This document shows positions 8,080 through 16,952 of a stretch of 64,000 bases of DNA, one piece after another. The notes under the pieces were generated by a model. The model saw nothing but the letters and a program-made list of their open reading frames with translations, searched no databases and had not been told where the DNA came from. The position numbers were made by a program, and so were the translations under genes. The DNA comes from an uncultured Collinsella sp. (GTDB lineage: Bacteria; Actinomycetota; Coriobacteriia; Coriobacteriales; Coriobacteriaceae). Numbering within the stretch: position 1 is the stretch's first letter; each line of letters opens with the position of its first letter. The stretch spans positions 7,968 to 71,967 of the forward strand of contig CAAFZX010000035.1 of NCBI GenBank assembly GCA_900767675.1, read 5' to 3'.

Positions 8080-9120
8080 TTACAGCTCGACGAGCTGGCC
8101 GGTCTCGGCGGCCTCCTTGATGGCGTTGAGAAGTGTGAGCGTCTTAACGTTGTCGGCGGGGGTCACGACGGGCTCGACCTCGCGACGAACGACCTTCACA
8201 AAGTGCTTGAGCTGCATCTTGTGCGGCAGTGCCGGATCGACGGCCGGAATCTCCATCTGCAGCGGCTTGTGCCAGTTGGAGGCGCCGTCGTAGGAGAACT
8301 GGTGCAGGCGGGGCAGCGACAAGGCACCTAGGGTTCCGCCGATAAAGTAGGCGTCGGCGTCGAAGGGGCGGTACTGCGGATCCTCGCGAGCGGTTGCCTC
8401 CCAGTTCCAGGGGCTGGCGGTGGCGTCGGAGATGGTCATGCTCGCGAGCGCGCCATCGGCAAAACGGACGTTGACCACGGCGGAGTCCTCGGTCTCAAAA
8501 CCGCGGGCGGCGCTGGACTGCATGCCCTGGACGGCAACGGGCTCGCCCAGCAGGTAACGGAGCAGGTCGACGTCGTGCACCAGGTTGACCAGGATCGGGC
8601 CGGCACCCTTCTTGCGGCGCCACTCGACATCGAAGTACTCGTCGTTCTTATAGATCATGTAGTGGAAGCTCGACACGGTGAGCTTGCCCAGCTCGCCGGA
8701 CTTGATGATCTCCTTGGCCTTGTTGACGAAGGGGTTGTGGCGACGGTGCTGACCCACGAGCACGGGCACGCCGGCGGTCTCGGCTTCGGCGGCGAAGGCC
8801 TGGGCATCCTCGAGGTCGTTGGAGATCGGCTTTTCGACCAGCGGCACGATGTTGCGCTTCACAGCCTCGCGGGCAACGCCCAGGTGTAGGTCGTTGGGCG
8901 TGGCGATGATGACGGCCTCGGGCTTGACCTCGTCCATCATCTGGGCGGGATCGGTGTAAAACGGCACGCCGGCGGCTTCGGCCGTGGCGCGGGCGCCCTC
9001 AAAGGCGTCGGCGATGGCGACGAGCTCGGCCTCGGGCTCCTCGGTGACAAAGCGGATGTGGTTGCGGCCCATGGCGCCGGCGCCGATAACGGCAATGCGG
9101 ACGGGGTTGAGCTCAGACAT
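8080..9120 (-). CDS. Gfo/Idh/MocA-family NAD(P)-dependent oxidoreductase
   Basis: The 346-residue protein has a Rossmann N-terminus (VIGAGAMGRNHIR) and the EKPIS motif typical of the Gfo/Idh/MocA family, which oxidises or reduces sugars, inositols and related polyols. A C-terminal beta-sheet domain contributes HDVDLLRYLLGE, the region carrying the usual catalytic His/Asp. It is the last gene of a minus-strand set with an OFA-type transporter and an SDR dehydrogenase, which suggests a short catabolic route for one imported compound. The substrate is unknown; two dehydrogenases together would allow oxidation and re-reduction (epimerisation) of a sugar, polyol or cyclic acid. Confidence 0.85.
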   Translation of the reverse strand: MSELNPVRIAVIGAGAMGRNHIRFVTEEPEAELVAIADAFEGARATAEAAGVPFYTDPAQMMDEVKPEAVIIATPNDLHLGVAREAVKRNIVPLVEKPISNDLEDAQAFAAEAETAGVPVLVGQHRRHNPFVNKAKEIIKSGELGKLTVSSFHYMIYKNDEYFDVEWRRKKGAGPILVNLVHDVDLLRYLLGEPVAVQGMQSSAARGFETEDSAVVNVRFADGALASMTISDATASPWNWEATAREDPQYRPFDADAYFIGGTLGALSLPRLHQFSYDGASNWHKPLQMEIPAVDPALPHKMQLKHFVKVVRREVEPVVTPADNVKTLTLLNAIKEAAETGQLVEL

Positions 9121-9150
9121 TTCGACTCCTTAATACTGGTGACCGGTGGA

Positions 9151-9181
9151 ATGCGACAAAGGGACAGTCCCTTTGTCGCAT
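9151..9181. repeat. TGCGACAAAGGGAC palindrome, copy 1
   Basis: A perfect 31-base palindrome has arms ATGCGACAAAGGGAC and GTCCCTTTGTCGCAT around one central A. It lies between the MFS and Gfo/Idh genes and is the most perfect member of a family also found at 18646, 20195, 26408 and 26537. Confidence 0.85.
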
Positions 9182-9189
9182 CGGTAGAA

Positions 9190-10446
9190 CTAGGCGGACT
9201 TCTTCTTGCTGTCGGAGACCATCATGTAGACGGTGAGCACGACGGCGATGGCGGCGATCACAATGGCGCCGTAGAAAGACTGCTGGTAGGCGGCACTGCC
9301 GGCTTCGGCGTGATACAGCACGGCGGTGATGGGCTGGCTGATCCAGGTGGAAGCGGCATAACCCAAAAACATGATGCCGTAGTTGACGCCGATGTTGCTG
9401 GTGCCAAAGGCGCCACCGGTGAGCGGCGGGTAGATGACGAGCAGGGCGCCAAAGCTAAAGCCGAGCAGGGCGAGCGCCACGAAGAACATGCTCTGCGTAA
9501 AGCTCATCGACATGATGACGAGCGCGACGATGGTGACGACAAGGCTGATGAGCAGCGACTTGTAGGCGCCGAGTTTGTCGATGATCTGGCCAAAGGACAG
9601 ACGACCAACCAGGTTAGCGCAGGTGTTGACGGAGACTACCACGCCGCCGAGGGCGACGGCAGCGGCGCTCGTGGGGTCGGCGAAGAGCTGGACGGCGGCG
9701 ATGGAGGCAACCTTGCCCACGAGCAGGGTGCCCGCGGTGGCGGCAAAGGCGAAGGTGACGATGAGGACCCAGAAGCGCGGGGTCTTGACCATCTCGCCCG
9801 GGGTGAGGTCACCGAAGGTGCCGGCATGCGCGCCGCCCTTGGGGGCCTCGAAGCCCTCGGGCAGCCAACCGGCCTCGGGGGCCTTCAGGAACAGGGCGGA
9901 GGCGGCGATCGTCACAAAGAAGATGACGCCGAGTGCCTTGAGGGCGCCAAAGATGCCCAGGCTCGGGATGAGCAGCGAGGCGAGTACCGGGGACAGCACG
10001 GCGGGACCGGCGGTCGAAGCGGCCAGGGTGATGCCGGAGGCGAGACCCTTCTTGTCGATGAACCACTTTTGGCCGGTGGTGAGCGCCGGGTTGTAGCCCA
10101 GGCCGTTGCCGACAGCGGCGACGAGCGAGAACCACAGGTAGAACTGCCACGGCTCGGTGACGGTGCCGGACATGAACCAGCCCACGCCGTAGCACGCGGC
10201 GGCGGCGATCACAACGTTGCGCGGGCCGATCTTGTCGGAGATGCGGCCGGCGAAGATGCCCGTCACGGCCATGATGGTCTGAAAGACCGGGAAGGCCCAG
10301 GTAAGGGCGCTGGACCACTCGGGATAGACGGCGAGCAGATTCTTGCTCACGACGGAATACAGCGCGATGGAGCTGATGAAGAACATGGTGACGCACGCGG
10401 CGGAAAGCACGACGGCGCGACCCTTGTTGGAGTTGGTGGAAGCCAT
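9190..10446 (-). CDS. MFS transporter, oxalate/formate antiporter (OFA)-like
   Basis: This is a 418-residue, 12-segment major facilitator. The halves are marked by GRISDKIGPRNVVIAAA after TM2 and GRLSFGQIIDKLGAYKSLL after TM8. Typical OFA-branch features include NPALTTGQKWFIDKKGLASG in the TM4-5 loop. OFA members exchange or co-import small organic acids. The ATG at 10446 is preferred because AAAGAG lies just before it; an ATG five codons earlier has no site. It lies 66 bp after the SDR gene in the same orientation. The substrate is inferred to be that of the flanking dehydrogenases and is unknown. Confidence 0.83.
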   Translation of the reverse strand: MASTNSNKGRAVVLSAACVTMFFISSIALYSVVSKNLLAVYPEWSSALTWAFPVFQTIMAVTGIFAGRISDKIGPRNVVIAAAACYGVGWFMSGTVTEPWQFYLWFSLVAAVGNGLGYNPALTTGQKWFIDKKGLASGITLAASTAGPAVLSPVLASLLIPSLGIFGALKALGVIFFVTIAASALFLKAPEAGWLPEGFEAPKGGAHAGTFGDLTPGEMVKTPRFWVLIVTFAFAATAGTLLVGKVASIAAVQLFADPTSAAAVALGGVVVSVNTCANLVGRLSFGQIIDKLGAYKSLLISLVVTIVALVIMSMSFTQSMFFVALALLGFSFGALLVIYPPLTGGAFGTSNIGVNYGIMFLGYAASTWISQPITAVLYHAEAGSAAYQQSFYGAIVIAAIAVVLTVYMMVSDSKKKSA

Positions 10447-10512
10447 TGGACTCTTTCTCATCGATACGGGGGAGGAGCGGGCGTGTCCGCGGGGCCTCCC
10501 TGTTAGGTTGGT

Positions 10513-11394
10513 TTACTGGTCAGTCGGCTTGGCGACGCCGGACTCGTCGGACCAGAGCTCGACACCCTTGTTCTTAAGGTAGTTGTCGGCATAGGCGCGA
10601 CGGCCGCCGGGCTTGGCGGTGAGGTCGCCCATCATGTTGGAGAAGCCGCCGTCGACCTTGATGGCGTCGCCGGTGGTAAAGTCCGAGCGCTTGGACGCCA
10701 GGAACATGACGGCGTTGGCGATATCGCTGACCTCGCCGATGCGGCGCGTGGCGATCAGACGGCTGCGGCTCTTTTCGACCTCGGGGTCGGCGTAGAAGTT
10801 GGCCGACATCGGGGTCTTAACGAAGCAGGGCTCGACGCAGTTGGAGCGCACGCCGTAGGGGCCCCACTCGGCGGCGAGCATCTTGGACATCATGTTGACG
10901 CCGGCCTTGGTGGAGCTGTACACGCCCGAGAACGTCTCTGGGGAGTGGCTGGCGACGGTCGAGATGTGCACCAGGCGACCCTGGCCGGCCTTGATCATCT
11001 CGCGACCAAAGCGCTGCGAGGTGATGAAGTAACCGGTGAGGTTGACGTTGAGCACCTGCTCCCAGTCGCTCAGCGGCAGGTCCTCCATGGCGGCGAAGCG
11101 CAGGATACCGGCGGTGTTGACGAGGACGTCGACGCGGCCGAAGTTGGCGATGGTTGCGTCGACGGCAGCCTGAACCTCGGCCTCGTCGGTGGCGTTCATC
11201 TTGTAGCCCCCGGCGTGGATGCCGAATTCGGCAGCGAGGTCGGCGGCGGCGGCCTTGACCTTCTCCTCGTCCAGGTCGAGCATGACGACGTTGGCGCCAT
11301 TGCGGGCGAACTCGCGGCAGATCTCGGCGCCCATACCGCCGAGCGCGCCAGTCACGGCGCAGACATCGCCCTCGAGCTTAAGCCAATTGCTCAT
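10513..11394 (-). CDS. Short-chain dehydrogenase/reductase
   Basis: This is a 293-residue classical SDR with the cofactor motif TGALGGMGAE, the NTAG segment, catalytic Ser in HISTVASHS and the active-site YSSTK. The C-terminus carries about 40 residues beyond the usual 250 (GGRRAYADNYLKNKGVELW), an extension that may shape the substrate pocket. Asp in MLDLDEEK at the end of beta-2 suggests NAD(H) preference. It is the first gene of the operon and is divergent from lysR; an AAGGGAAG ribosome site precedes the ATG. It probably oxidises a polyol or hydroxy acid imported by the neighbouring transporter. Confidence 0.87.
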   Translation of the reverse strand: MSNWLKLEGDVCAVTGALGGMGAEICREFARNGANVVMLDLDEEKVKAAAADLAAEFGIHAGGYKMNATDEAEVQAAVDATIANFGRVDVLVNTAGILRFAAMEDLPLSDWEQVLNVNLTGYFITSQRFGREMIKAGQGRLVHISTVASHSPETFSGVYSSTKAGVNMMSKMLAAEWGPYGVRSNCVEPCFVKTPMSANFYADPEVEKSRSRLIATRRIGEVSDIANAVMFLASKRSDFTTGDAIKVDGGFSNMMGDLTAKPGGRRAYADNYLKNKGVELWSDESGVAKPTDQ

Positions 11395-11627
11395 AGGAAC
11401 TTCCCTTCTTGTGCCTCCCGGTGGGCCGCTCCCATTAATCGACCCACGTGGTTTTCGCTGGTTATCGTATGCTTTGCATTTGCGCAGGTGAATTGCATAT
11501 TTGTTAGAATAGCGTTAACCGTAGGTTTACACTGTGCGATGCAGTTTATTCTCAATTGAGCGCGTGACCTGCGAAAACAACCCCCTGTGGCCCCATGCGG
11601 TCACGGGCGCGAAAACGGGAGATTGAC
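11395..11627. promoter_or_regulatory. Divergent promoter region between SDR operon and lysR
   Basis: This 233-bp gap separates two divergent transcription units, the usual arrangement for a LysR regulator and its target. It contains an AT-rich core (about 11450-11560) with an imperfect dyad GCATTTGCGCAGGTGAATTGC of the T-N11-A type near 11475-11500. No promoter box is clear enough to call with certainty. Confidence 0.45.
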
Positions 11628-12506
11628 GTGTACGATCGACGACTCGAGGCCATATCGGCCGCCGCGGAGCTGGGAAGCTTCTCGCGTGCGGCGGCAAAAT
11701 TGCGTGTGTCGACTCCGGCGCTCGTCAAGCAGGTGTCGGGCTTCGAGGCCGAGTTTGGCATCACGCTGTTTGAGCGCTCGCACTCGGGCGTCAAGGTGAC
11801 GCCGGCGGGCGCTCTGCTGGTGGACGACGCACGCTCGATCATGCGGCAGTCCGAGGACGCGCTGCGCCGTGCCCGACGCGCGGCGGGCGATGGCGGTGCC
11901 GTGCGCCTGGGCGTGTCGATGATGTGCCCGGGGCGCCAGACGCTTTCGATGTGGACGGGCGTGCACGAGCTGGAGCCATCGCTGCGATTTGAGATCGTGC
12001 CGGTAAGCGACCTCTATGACGAGCGCGAATCCGTCATGCGCAGCTTGGGCCGCGAGGTGGATGTGGTGCAGTCGAGTTTTTCTACCCCACGCTGGGGCGA
12101 CACCTGCCAAAAGCTCCGCATCGTCAACGTGCCGTTTTATATCGACCTACCGCGCACGAGCCCGCTGGCGCGCAAGACGCGCATCACGGTTGCCGACTTG
12201 GAGGGCATGCGCCTGCGCGTGCTTCGCCACGGCAACGACGCCATGGACAGCCTGCGCATCGACCTGTTGGCCGACGGCGGCGTGGACGTGATCGACGTGG
12301 ACAGCTTTGACTTTGCGCTCTTTAACGAGGCGGAGGAAAAGGGCGACGCGGTGCTCACCTGCGGGGCGTGGTCGGGGGTGCACCCGGCCTTTGTGGGCGT
12401 GCCGTTCCTGTGCGGCCGCGAGGTGCCGGTCTTTCTGCACTACCCGCTCGAGCCCACCCTCCAAGTCCAAAAATTCGTCAACGCCATTGCCCAACTCCTC
12501 AAGTAG
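11628..12506 (+). CDS. LysR-family transcriptional regulator
   Basis: The 292-residue protein has an N-terminal winged helix-turn-helix (ISAAAELGSFSRAAAKLRVSTPALVKQV..LFERSHSGVKVTPAG, broken here for length) and a C-terminal periplasmic-binding-like effector domain. The GTG at 11628 is chosen because GGGAG lies six bases upstream and the product then begins, as in LysR proteins, just before the first helix (MYDRRLEAISAAAELGSF). An ATG eleven codons earlier is possible but has no site. It is divergent from the SDR-MFS-Gfo operon and probably activates it in response to the substrate or an intermediate. Confidence 0.85.
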   Translation: MYDRRLEAISAAAELGSFSRAAAKLRVSTPALVKQVSGFEAEFGITLFERSHSGVKVTPAGALLVDDARSIMRQSEDALRRARRAAGDGGAVRLGVSMMCPGRQTLSMWTGVHELEPSLRFEIVPVSDLYDERESVMRSLGREVDVVQSSFSTPRWGDTCQKLRIVNVPFYIDLPRTSPLARKTRITVADLEGMRLRVLRHGNDAMDSLRIDLLADGGVDVIDVDSFDFALFNEAEEKGDAVLTCGAWSGVHPAFVGVPFLCGREVPVFLHYPLEPTLQVQKFVNAIAQLLK

Positions 12507-12518
12507 CTCACACAAAAC

Positions 12519-12546
12519 GAGGCCCTGGCCAAACGGCCAGGGCCTC
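12519..12546 (+). terminator. Terminator after lysR
   Basis: A perfect 12-bp stem, GAGGCCCTGGCC and GGCCAGGGCCTC, encloses AAAC, 12 bases after the lysR stop. The downstream bases are only moderately T-rich. Confidence 0.75.
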
Positions 12547-12589
12547 ACTAACCTTTATTCCGTTTTAAACGACGGGCTGATCACGCGTA

Positions 12590-12696
12590 GGAGGGTGCCC
12601 CGTGGACGGCGGTGTATTTCCTCCGCGCGCAGTTTCGCAGCGCAGCGAGAATGTTTGAGCACGGAGGAGTTACCCCGCCGCCCCGGGGAACCCTCC
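12590..12696. repeat. Imperfect 35-bp inverted repeat beyond the ABC operon
   Basis: The arms 12590-12625 and 12662-12696 pair over about 30 positions (GGAGGGTGCCCCGTGG against GGAGGGTTCCCCGGGG; both end in CCTCCG). The 36-base centre contains GCAGCGCAGCGAGAATG. It lies between the lysR terminator and the end of the ABC operon, so it could act as the operon's terminator, but its size suggests a decayed palindromic element. Confidence 0.5.
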
Positions 12697-12710
12697 GTCA
12701 GTAATCGTTC

Positions 12711-14630
12711 CTACTCCAGCTCAAACGCACCCGTGTAGAGCTGGTAGTAATACCCGCGCTTGGCGATCAGTTCGTCGTGGTTGCCGCGCTCGATGATGTG
12801 GCCGTGGTCCAGGCAGATGATTGCGTCGGAGTTGCGCACGGTGGAGAGGCGGTGCGCGATGACAAACGTCGTGCGGCCCTCCATGAGCTTATCCATGCCC
12901 GCCTGAACGATGACCTCGGTGCGGGTGTCGATGCTCGACGTTGCCTCGTCCAGAATCATTGCCGGCGGATCGGCGACGGCGGCGCGGGCGATCGAAATCA
13001 GCTGGCGCTGGCCCTGCGACAGCTGGGCGCCGTTGCCGGTGAGCATGGTGTCGTAGCCGTCGGGCAGGCGGGTGATAAAGTCGTCCGCGCCCGCGAGCTT
13101 GGCCGCCGCGATGCACTCCTCGTCGGTGGCATCCAGGTTGCCGTAGCGGATGTTATCCATCACGGTGCCGGTGAACAGGTTCACGTCCTGCAGCACGACG
13201 CCCAGGCTTCGGCGCAGGTCGGCCTTGCGGATCTTGTTGACGTTGATGCCGTCGTAGCGGATCTTGCCGTCGGCGATGTCGTAGAAGCGGTTGATGAGGT
13301 TGGTGATGGTCGTCTTGCCGGCTCCGGTGGCGCCGACAAACGCGATCTTCTGGCCCGGCTTGGCAAACACGGACACGCCGTGCAGCACTTCGTGGTCGGG
13401 CGTGTAGCCAAAGTCGACGTTGTCCATGACCAGGTCGCCACGCAGCGGCACGTACTCGATCTCGCCGGTTGCGCGGTGCGGATGTTTCCACGCCCACATG
13501 CCGGTGTGGTGGTCAGCCTCCTCGAGCTGCCAGGTATCGGGGTTGACCTGCGCGTTGACGAGCGTCACATAGCCTTCGTCGGCTTCGGGCTTCTCGTCGA
13601 TGAGCTCAAAGATACGGTCGGCGCCGGCGAGGCCCATGACCACGGCGTTGATCTGCTGCGAGATCTGGCCGATCTGTCCGCAGAACTGCTTGGTCATGTT
13701 GAGGAACGGCACCACGACGGCGATGGACAGTGTCATGCCCGAGATGCTCAGGTTGGGCACGCCCAGCGCCAGGAAAATGCCGCCTGCCAGTGCGACCAGC
13801 ACGTAGAGCAGGTTGCCCAGGTTCATAAGGATAGGCATGAGGATGTTGGCGTACATGTTGGCCTTCTGCGAGACCTCGAAGAGCTTTTCGTTGCGCTCGT
13901 CAAAATCAGCCTCGGCGGCAGACTCGTGGCAGAATGCCTTGACGACCTTCTGGCCGTTCATGACTTCCTCGATATGGCCCTCGACCACGCCGAGCTCGGA
14001 CTGCTGCGCAATAAAGAAACGCGCGGAGTTGGAGCCGAGCAGCTTGGTCATAAAGGTCATAAAGACGACGCCGGCCACAATGACCAGGCACATCCACGCG
14101 CTGTAGTACAGCATGATAAAGAACACCGTGACGATGATGATGATCGTCATGAGCAGGTTGGGCAGCGACTGGCTGATCATCTGGCGCAGCGTGTCGATGT
14201 CGTTGGTGTAGTGGCTCATGATATCGCCGCGCTGGTGCGTGTCGAAGTAGCGGATCGGCAGGTCCTGCATGCGGTTGAACATCATCTCGCGCAGCTTCTC
14301 GAGCGAGCCCTGCGTGACGATAGCCATGGCGCGGTTCCAGAAGAGCGAGGACAGGACACCGACGCCGTAGATGCAGGCGAGGGTGGTCACGAGCTGCAGA
14401 ATCTTGGGCTGTGCGGCTTCCCAATCGCCCGACTGCCACGATTCGCTAATAATCTGCAGGGCGCTCTGCAGGAAGGTCGCGCCGATGGAGTTGATGATGG
14501 CGCAGAGCACCACGCCGGCGACGACAAGGGGCAAAAGCACGGGATAGAAGCCAAAGAGCGTCTTGATGAGGCGCGACATGGTGCCGCCCTTACGGTTGAG
14601 CGCGCGCTCGGCGGTCGTTGCCTTACTCAT
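12711..14630 (-). CDS. ABC exporter, fused membrane and ATPase domains (second subunit)
   Basis: This 639-residue type IV ABC exporter half-transporter starts with six membrane segments (VLLPLVVAGVVLCAI onward). The nucleotide-binding domain has Walker A VGATGAGKTT, signature LSQGQRQLISIARA and Walker B AMILDEATSSID, with a following His in VIAHRLSTV. An insertion of about 35 residues before the ATPase domain (DTWQLEEADHHTGMWAWKHP) is typical of the YheH/LmrD-like partner. The ATG at 14630 overlaps the stop of the first subunit by 8 bases (ATGAGTAA), so the two are probably translationally coupled and form a heterodimer exporting drugs or lipids. Confidence 0.92.
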   Translation of the reverse strand: MSKATTAERALNRKGGTMSRLIKTLFGFYPVLLPLVVAGVVLCAIINSIGATFLQSALQIISESWQSGDWEAAQPKILQLVTTLACIYGVGVLSSLFWNRAMAIVTQGSLEKLREMMFNRMQDLPIRYFDTHQRGDIMSHYTNDIDTLRQMISQSLPNLLMTIIIIVTVFFIMLYYSAWMCLVIVAGVVFMTFMTKLLGSNSARFFIAQQSELGVVEGHIEEVMNGQKVVKAFCHESAAEADFDERNEKLFEVSQKANMYANILMPILMNLGNLLYVLVALAGGIFLALGVPNLSISGMTLSIAVVVPFLNMTKQFCGQIGQISQQINAVVMGLAGADRIFELIDEKPEADEGYVTLVNAQVNPDTWQLEEADHHTGMWAWKHPHRATGEIEYVPLRGDLVMDNVDFGYTPDHEVLHGVSVFAKPGQKIAFVGATGAGKTTITNLINRFYDIADGKIRYDGINVNKIRKADLRRSLGVVLQDVNLFTGTVMDNIRYGNLDATDEECIAAAKLAGADDFITRLPDGYDTMLTGNGAQLSQGQRQLISIARAAVADPPAMILDEATSSIDTRTEVIVQAGMDKLMEGRTTFVIAHRLSTVRNSDAIICLDHGHIIERGNHDELIAKRGYYYQLYTGAFELE

Positions 14631-16437
14631 GTGCCTCGCCTCCTTCCTGGGTCTGAGCTTGCGTTGCGGATGCCTCGGTGTCGGCCTCGACGGCCCCTTC
14701 GCCCTCGGCAGACATCTTGTTTTGCGAGGTAAAGGTCTCTCGGTAGATCTCGCTCGTCTTGAGCAGCTCTTCGTGGTTGCCGATCTGTGCGATGCGGCCG
14801 CCCTCCATGACAATGATGCGGTCTGCGTCCTGCACGGAGCTGATGCGCTGGGCGATGATGAGCTTGGTCGTGTTGGGCAGATAGCTTGCCAACCCTGCGC
14901 GGATCTTGGCGTCGGTCTTGGTGTCGACGGCGCTGGTGGAGTCGTCCAGGATCAAGATCTTGGGGCGACGCAGCAGGGCGCGCGCAATGCACAGGCGCTG
15001 CTTCTGACCGCCGGAAACATTGGAGCCGCCCTGCTCGATCCAGGTGTCATAGCCTTTGGGGAAGCCGTCGACAAACTCGTCGGCGCAGGCCAGATGTGCC
15101 GCCTCGCGGACTTCCTCGTCGGTGGCGTTCGGGTCGCCCCAGCGCAGGTTCTCGGCGATGGTTCCGCTAAACAGCACGTTTTTCTGCAACACCATGGCCA
15201 CTTGGTGGCGCAGCGCGTCCAGGTCATAGTCGCGCACGTCCATGCCACCCACGCGCACGGTGCCCTCGGTGGCGTCGTACAGGCGGGCGATGAGGTTTAC
15301 GAGCGTGGACTTGGCCGAGCCGGTACCGCCGATGATGCCGATGGTCTCGCCGCTCTTAATGTGCAGGTCGATATCGTCGAGCGCCTGGCGCTTCGCATGC
15401 TTGGAATACTTAAAGCTCACGTGGTCAAAGTCGATGGAACCGTCGGCAACCTCGAGCACGGGCTCGGCAGGATCGGCGATCGTGGGCTCGGCGGCCAGCA
15501 CCTCGGCAATGCGGTGTGCCGATTCGTCGGCCATGGTCACCATGACAAAGATCATCGACAGCTGCATCAGGCTCATGAGAATCTGGAAACCATAGGTAAA
15601 GGTCGAGGAGAGCTGGCCCACGTCGAACAGCGTGCCCTGGCTCGTGATGATGAGCTTGGAGCCCAGGTAGATGATGACGACAAACGCGCCGTTGACGCAG
15701 ATGTTCATCATGGGGTTGTTAAAGGCGAGCAGCTTCTCGGCGCGGGTGAAGTCCATCTGGACGTCGCGCGCGGCGGTCGCGAACTTCTCCTTCTCATAGT
15801 CTTCGCGCACATAGCTCTTGACCACGCGCATGCCGGTGACGTTTTCCTCGACGGACTCGTTAAGGGCGTCGTACTTGTGGAACACGCGCGAGAAGATGGG
15901 GCGCACCTTAAAGATGATAAAGAACAGCCCAAAGCCCAGCAGCGGAATGATGACCAGGTAGACCATGGCGACGCTGCCGCCCATGATAAATGCCATGGTA
16001 AAGGCGAAGATCAAGACCAGCGGCGCGCGCACGGCGATACGGATGATCATCATAAAGGCCTGCTGCACGTTGTTGATATCGGTGGTCAGGCGCGTGACGA
16101 GCGAGGAGCTCGAGAACTCATCGATGTTGGCAAAGCTGAACGTCTGGATCTTGTAGAACAGGTCGTGACGCAGGTTCTTGGCGAATCCGCAGCTCGCATG
16201 GCTGCAGGTGACACCAGCCGCGGCGCCAAAAGCAAGCGACGTCAGCGCGATGAGCACCAAAAAGCCTGCGGTGGGAAGCATCTCGGCTACGGTGGCGCCG
16301 TCTTTGATAGCGTCGATCAGGTTGGCGGTGATAAATGGAATCAGCATCTCGCAGAGCACCTCGCCAAGCACGAGCAGCGGCGTGGCAACAGTGACTTTCA
16401 TATAGTCGCGGATGCTTCCCATGAGGGTTTTAATCAT
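14623..16437 (-). CDS. ABC exporter, fused membrane and ATPase domains (first subunit)
   Basis: This is the 604-residue partner half-transporter. Its ATPase domain has Walker A GGTGSAKSTL, where the usual GxGKST lysine is preserved but Gly is replaced by Ala, signature NVSGGQKQRLCIARALL and Walker B ILILDDSTSAVD. The residue after Walker B is Asp in place of the catalytic Glu, and the switch His is Gln (IIAQRISSV), the pattern of the degenerate site in heterodimeric exporters such as TM287/288. The second subunit has the canonical residues, so the pair has one active and one degenerate site. The start ATG overlaps the marR stop by 8 bases (ATGATTAA). Confidence 0.92.
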   Translation of the reverse strand: MIKTLMGSIRDYMKVTVATPLLVLGEVLCEMLIPFITANLIDAIKDGATVAEMLPTAGFLVLIALTSLAFGAAAGVTCSHASCGFAKNLRHDLFYKIQTFSFANIDEFSSSSLVTRLTTDINNVQQAFMMIIRIAVRAPLVLIFAFTMAFIMGGSVAMVYLVIIPLLGFGLFFIIFKVRPIFSRVFHKYDALNESVEENVTGMRVVKSYVREDYEKEKFATAARDVQMDFTRAEKLLAFNNPMMNICVNGAFVVIIYLGSKLIITSQGTLFDVGQLSSTFTYGFQILMSLMQLSMIFVMVTMADESAHRIAEVLAAEPTIADPAEPVLEVADGSIDFDHVSFKYSKHAKRQALDDIDLHIKSGETIGIIGGTGSAKSTLVNLIARLYDATEGTVRVGGMDVRDYDLDALRHQVAMVLQKNVLFSGTIAENLRWGDPNATDEEVREAAHLACADEFVDGFPKGYDTWIEQGGSNVSGGQKQRLCIARALLRRPKILILDDSTSAVDTKTDAKIRAGLASYLPNTTKLIIAQRISSVQDADRIIVMEGGRIAQIGNHEELLKTSEIYRETFTSQNKMSAEGEGAVEADTEASATQAQTQEGGEAHE

Positions 16438-16936
16438 CCAGTTCCTCCCAGGTTACGCGGATTTTATCGAGCATTTCGGCGAGGTCCTCGCGCTCGTCGT
16501 GGGTGAGCGCGCTAAAGGCCTGCTCTCTAAAGCGAATGCGGGCCGCCTGCTCTACGTGGGCCTTTTCCCATCCCGCTTCGGTCAGGCGAATGGTGAGCTG
16601 CCGCCGGTCTTTGGGATTGCGGCTGCGCTCGATAAGGCCGGCGCATTCGATCTTGGAGAGAATCTCGGAAAGCGAACCGGGCTTAAGATCAAAGTGCAGG
16701 CCTAGTTCCTGCTGTGACATCTCGCCGTTTGGCTGCTTGGCGAGCAAGCAGACGATGGGGGCCTTTCCCGAGGCGCCGCCGCCGTGAAAGTGCAGAAAGT
16801 GGCCGCAGAAGCCCAGCCCGTTTAGGATGTGCTTGGCGAGCGCGTCTGATTGGGACTGTGCCGCGGGCGCATCTGCGGGTTCATGGGGGTCGCCGCCCGG
16901 CGTGTGGGGGCAGAGGCCGATGTGGTCATCGCACAT
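16430..16936 (-). CDS. MarR-family regulator of the ABC exporter operon
   Basis: The 168-residue winged-helix protein has the MarR core MSQQELGLHFDLKPGSLSEILSKIE followed by the wing RSRNPKDRRQLTIRLTEAG (shown in parts). A Cys/His-containing N-terminal extension (MCDDHIGLCPHTPGGDPHEP, FCGHFLHFHGGG) is unusual and could bind a metal. ATG 16936 is preceded by AAAGGAG. As first gene of a three-gene operon with overlapping stops and starts it probably represses its own promoter, where a suitable dyad is visible. Confidence 0.87.
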   Translation of the reverse strand: MCDDHIGLCPHTPGGDPHEPADAPAAQSQSDALAKHILNGLGFCGHFLHFHGGGASGKAPIVCLLAKQPNGEMSQQELGLHFDLKPGSLSEILSKIECAGLIERSRNPKDRRQLTIRLTEAGWEKAHVEQAARIRFREQAFSALTHDEREDLAEMLDKIRVTWEELDD

Positions 16937-16952
16937 GGTGTCGCTCCTTTCT

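Noticed and set aside
12777..16506. Plus-strand frames of about 650 codons opposite the two ABC exporter genes
   Set aside because: They are His/Asp/Val-rich antisense frames without ribosome sites; the minus strand carries intact Walker and signature motifs.
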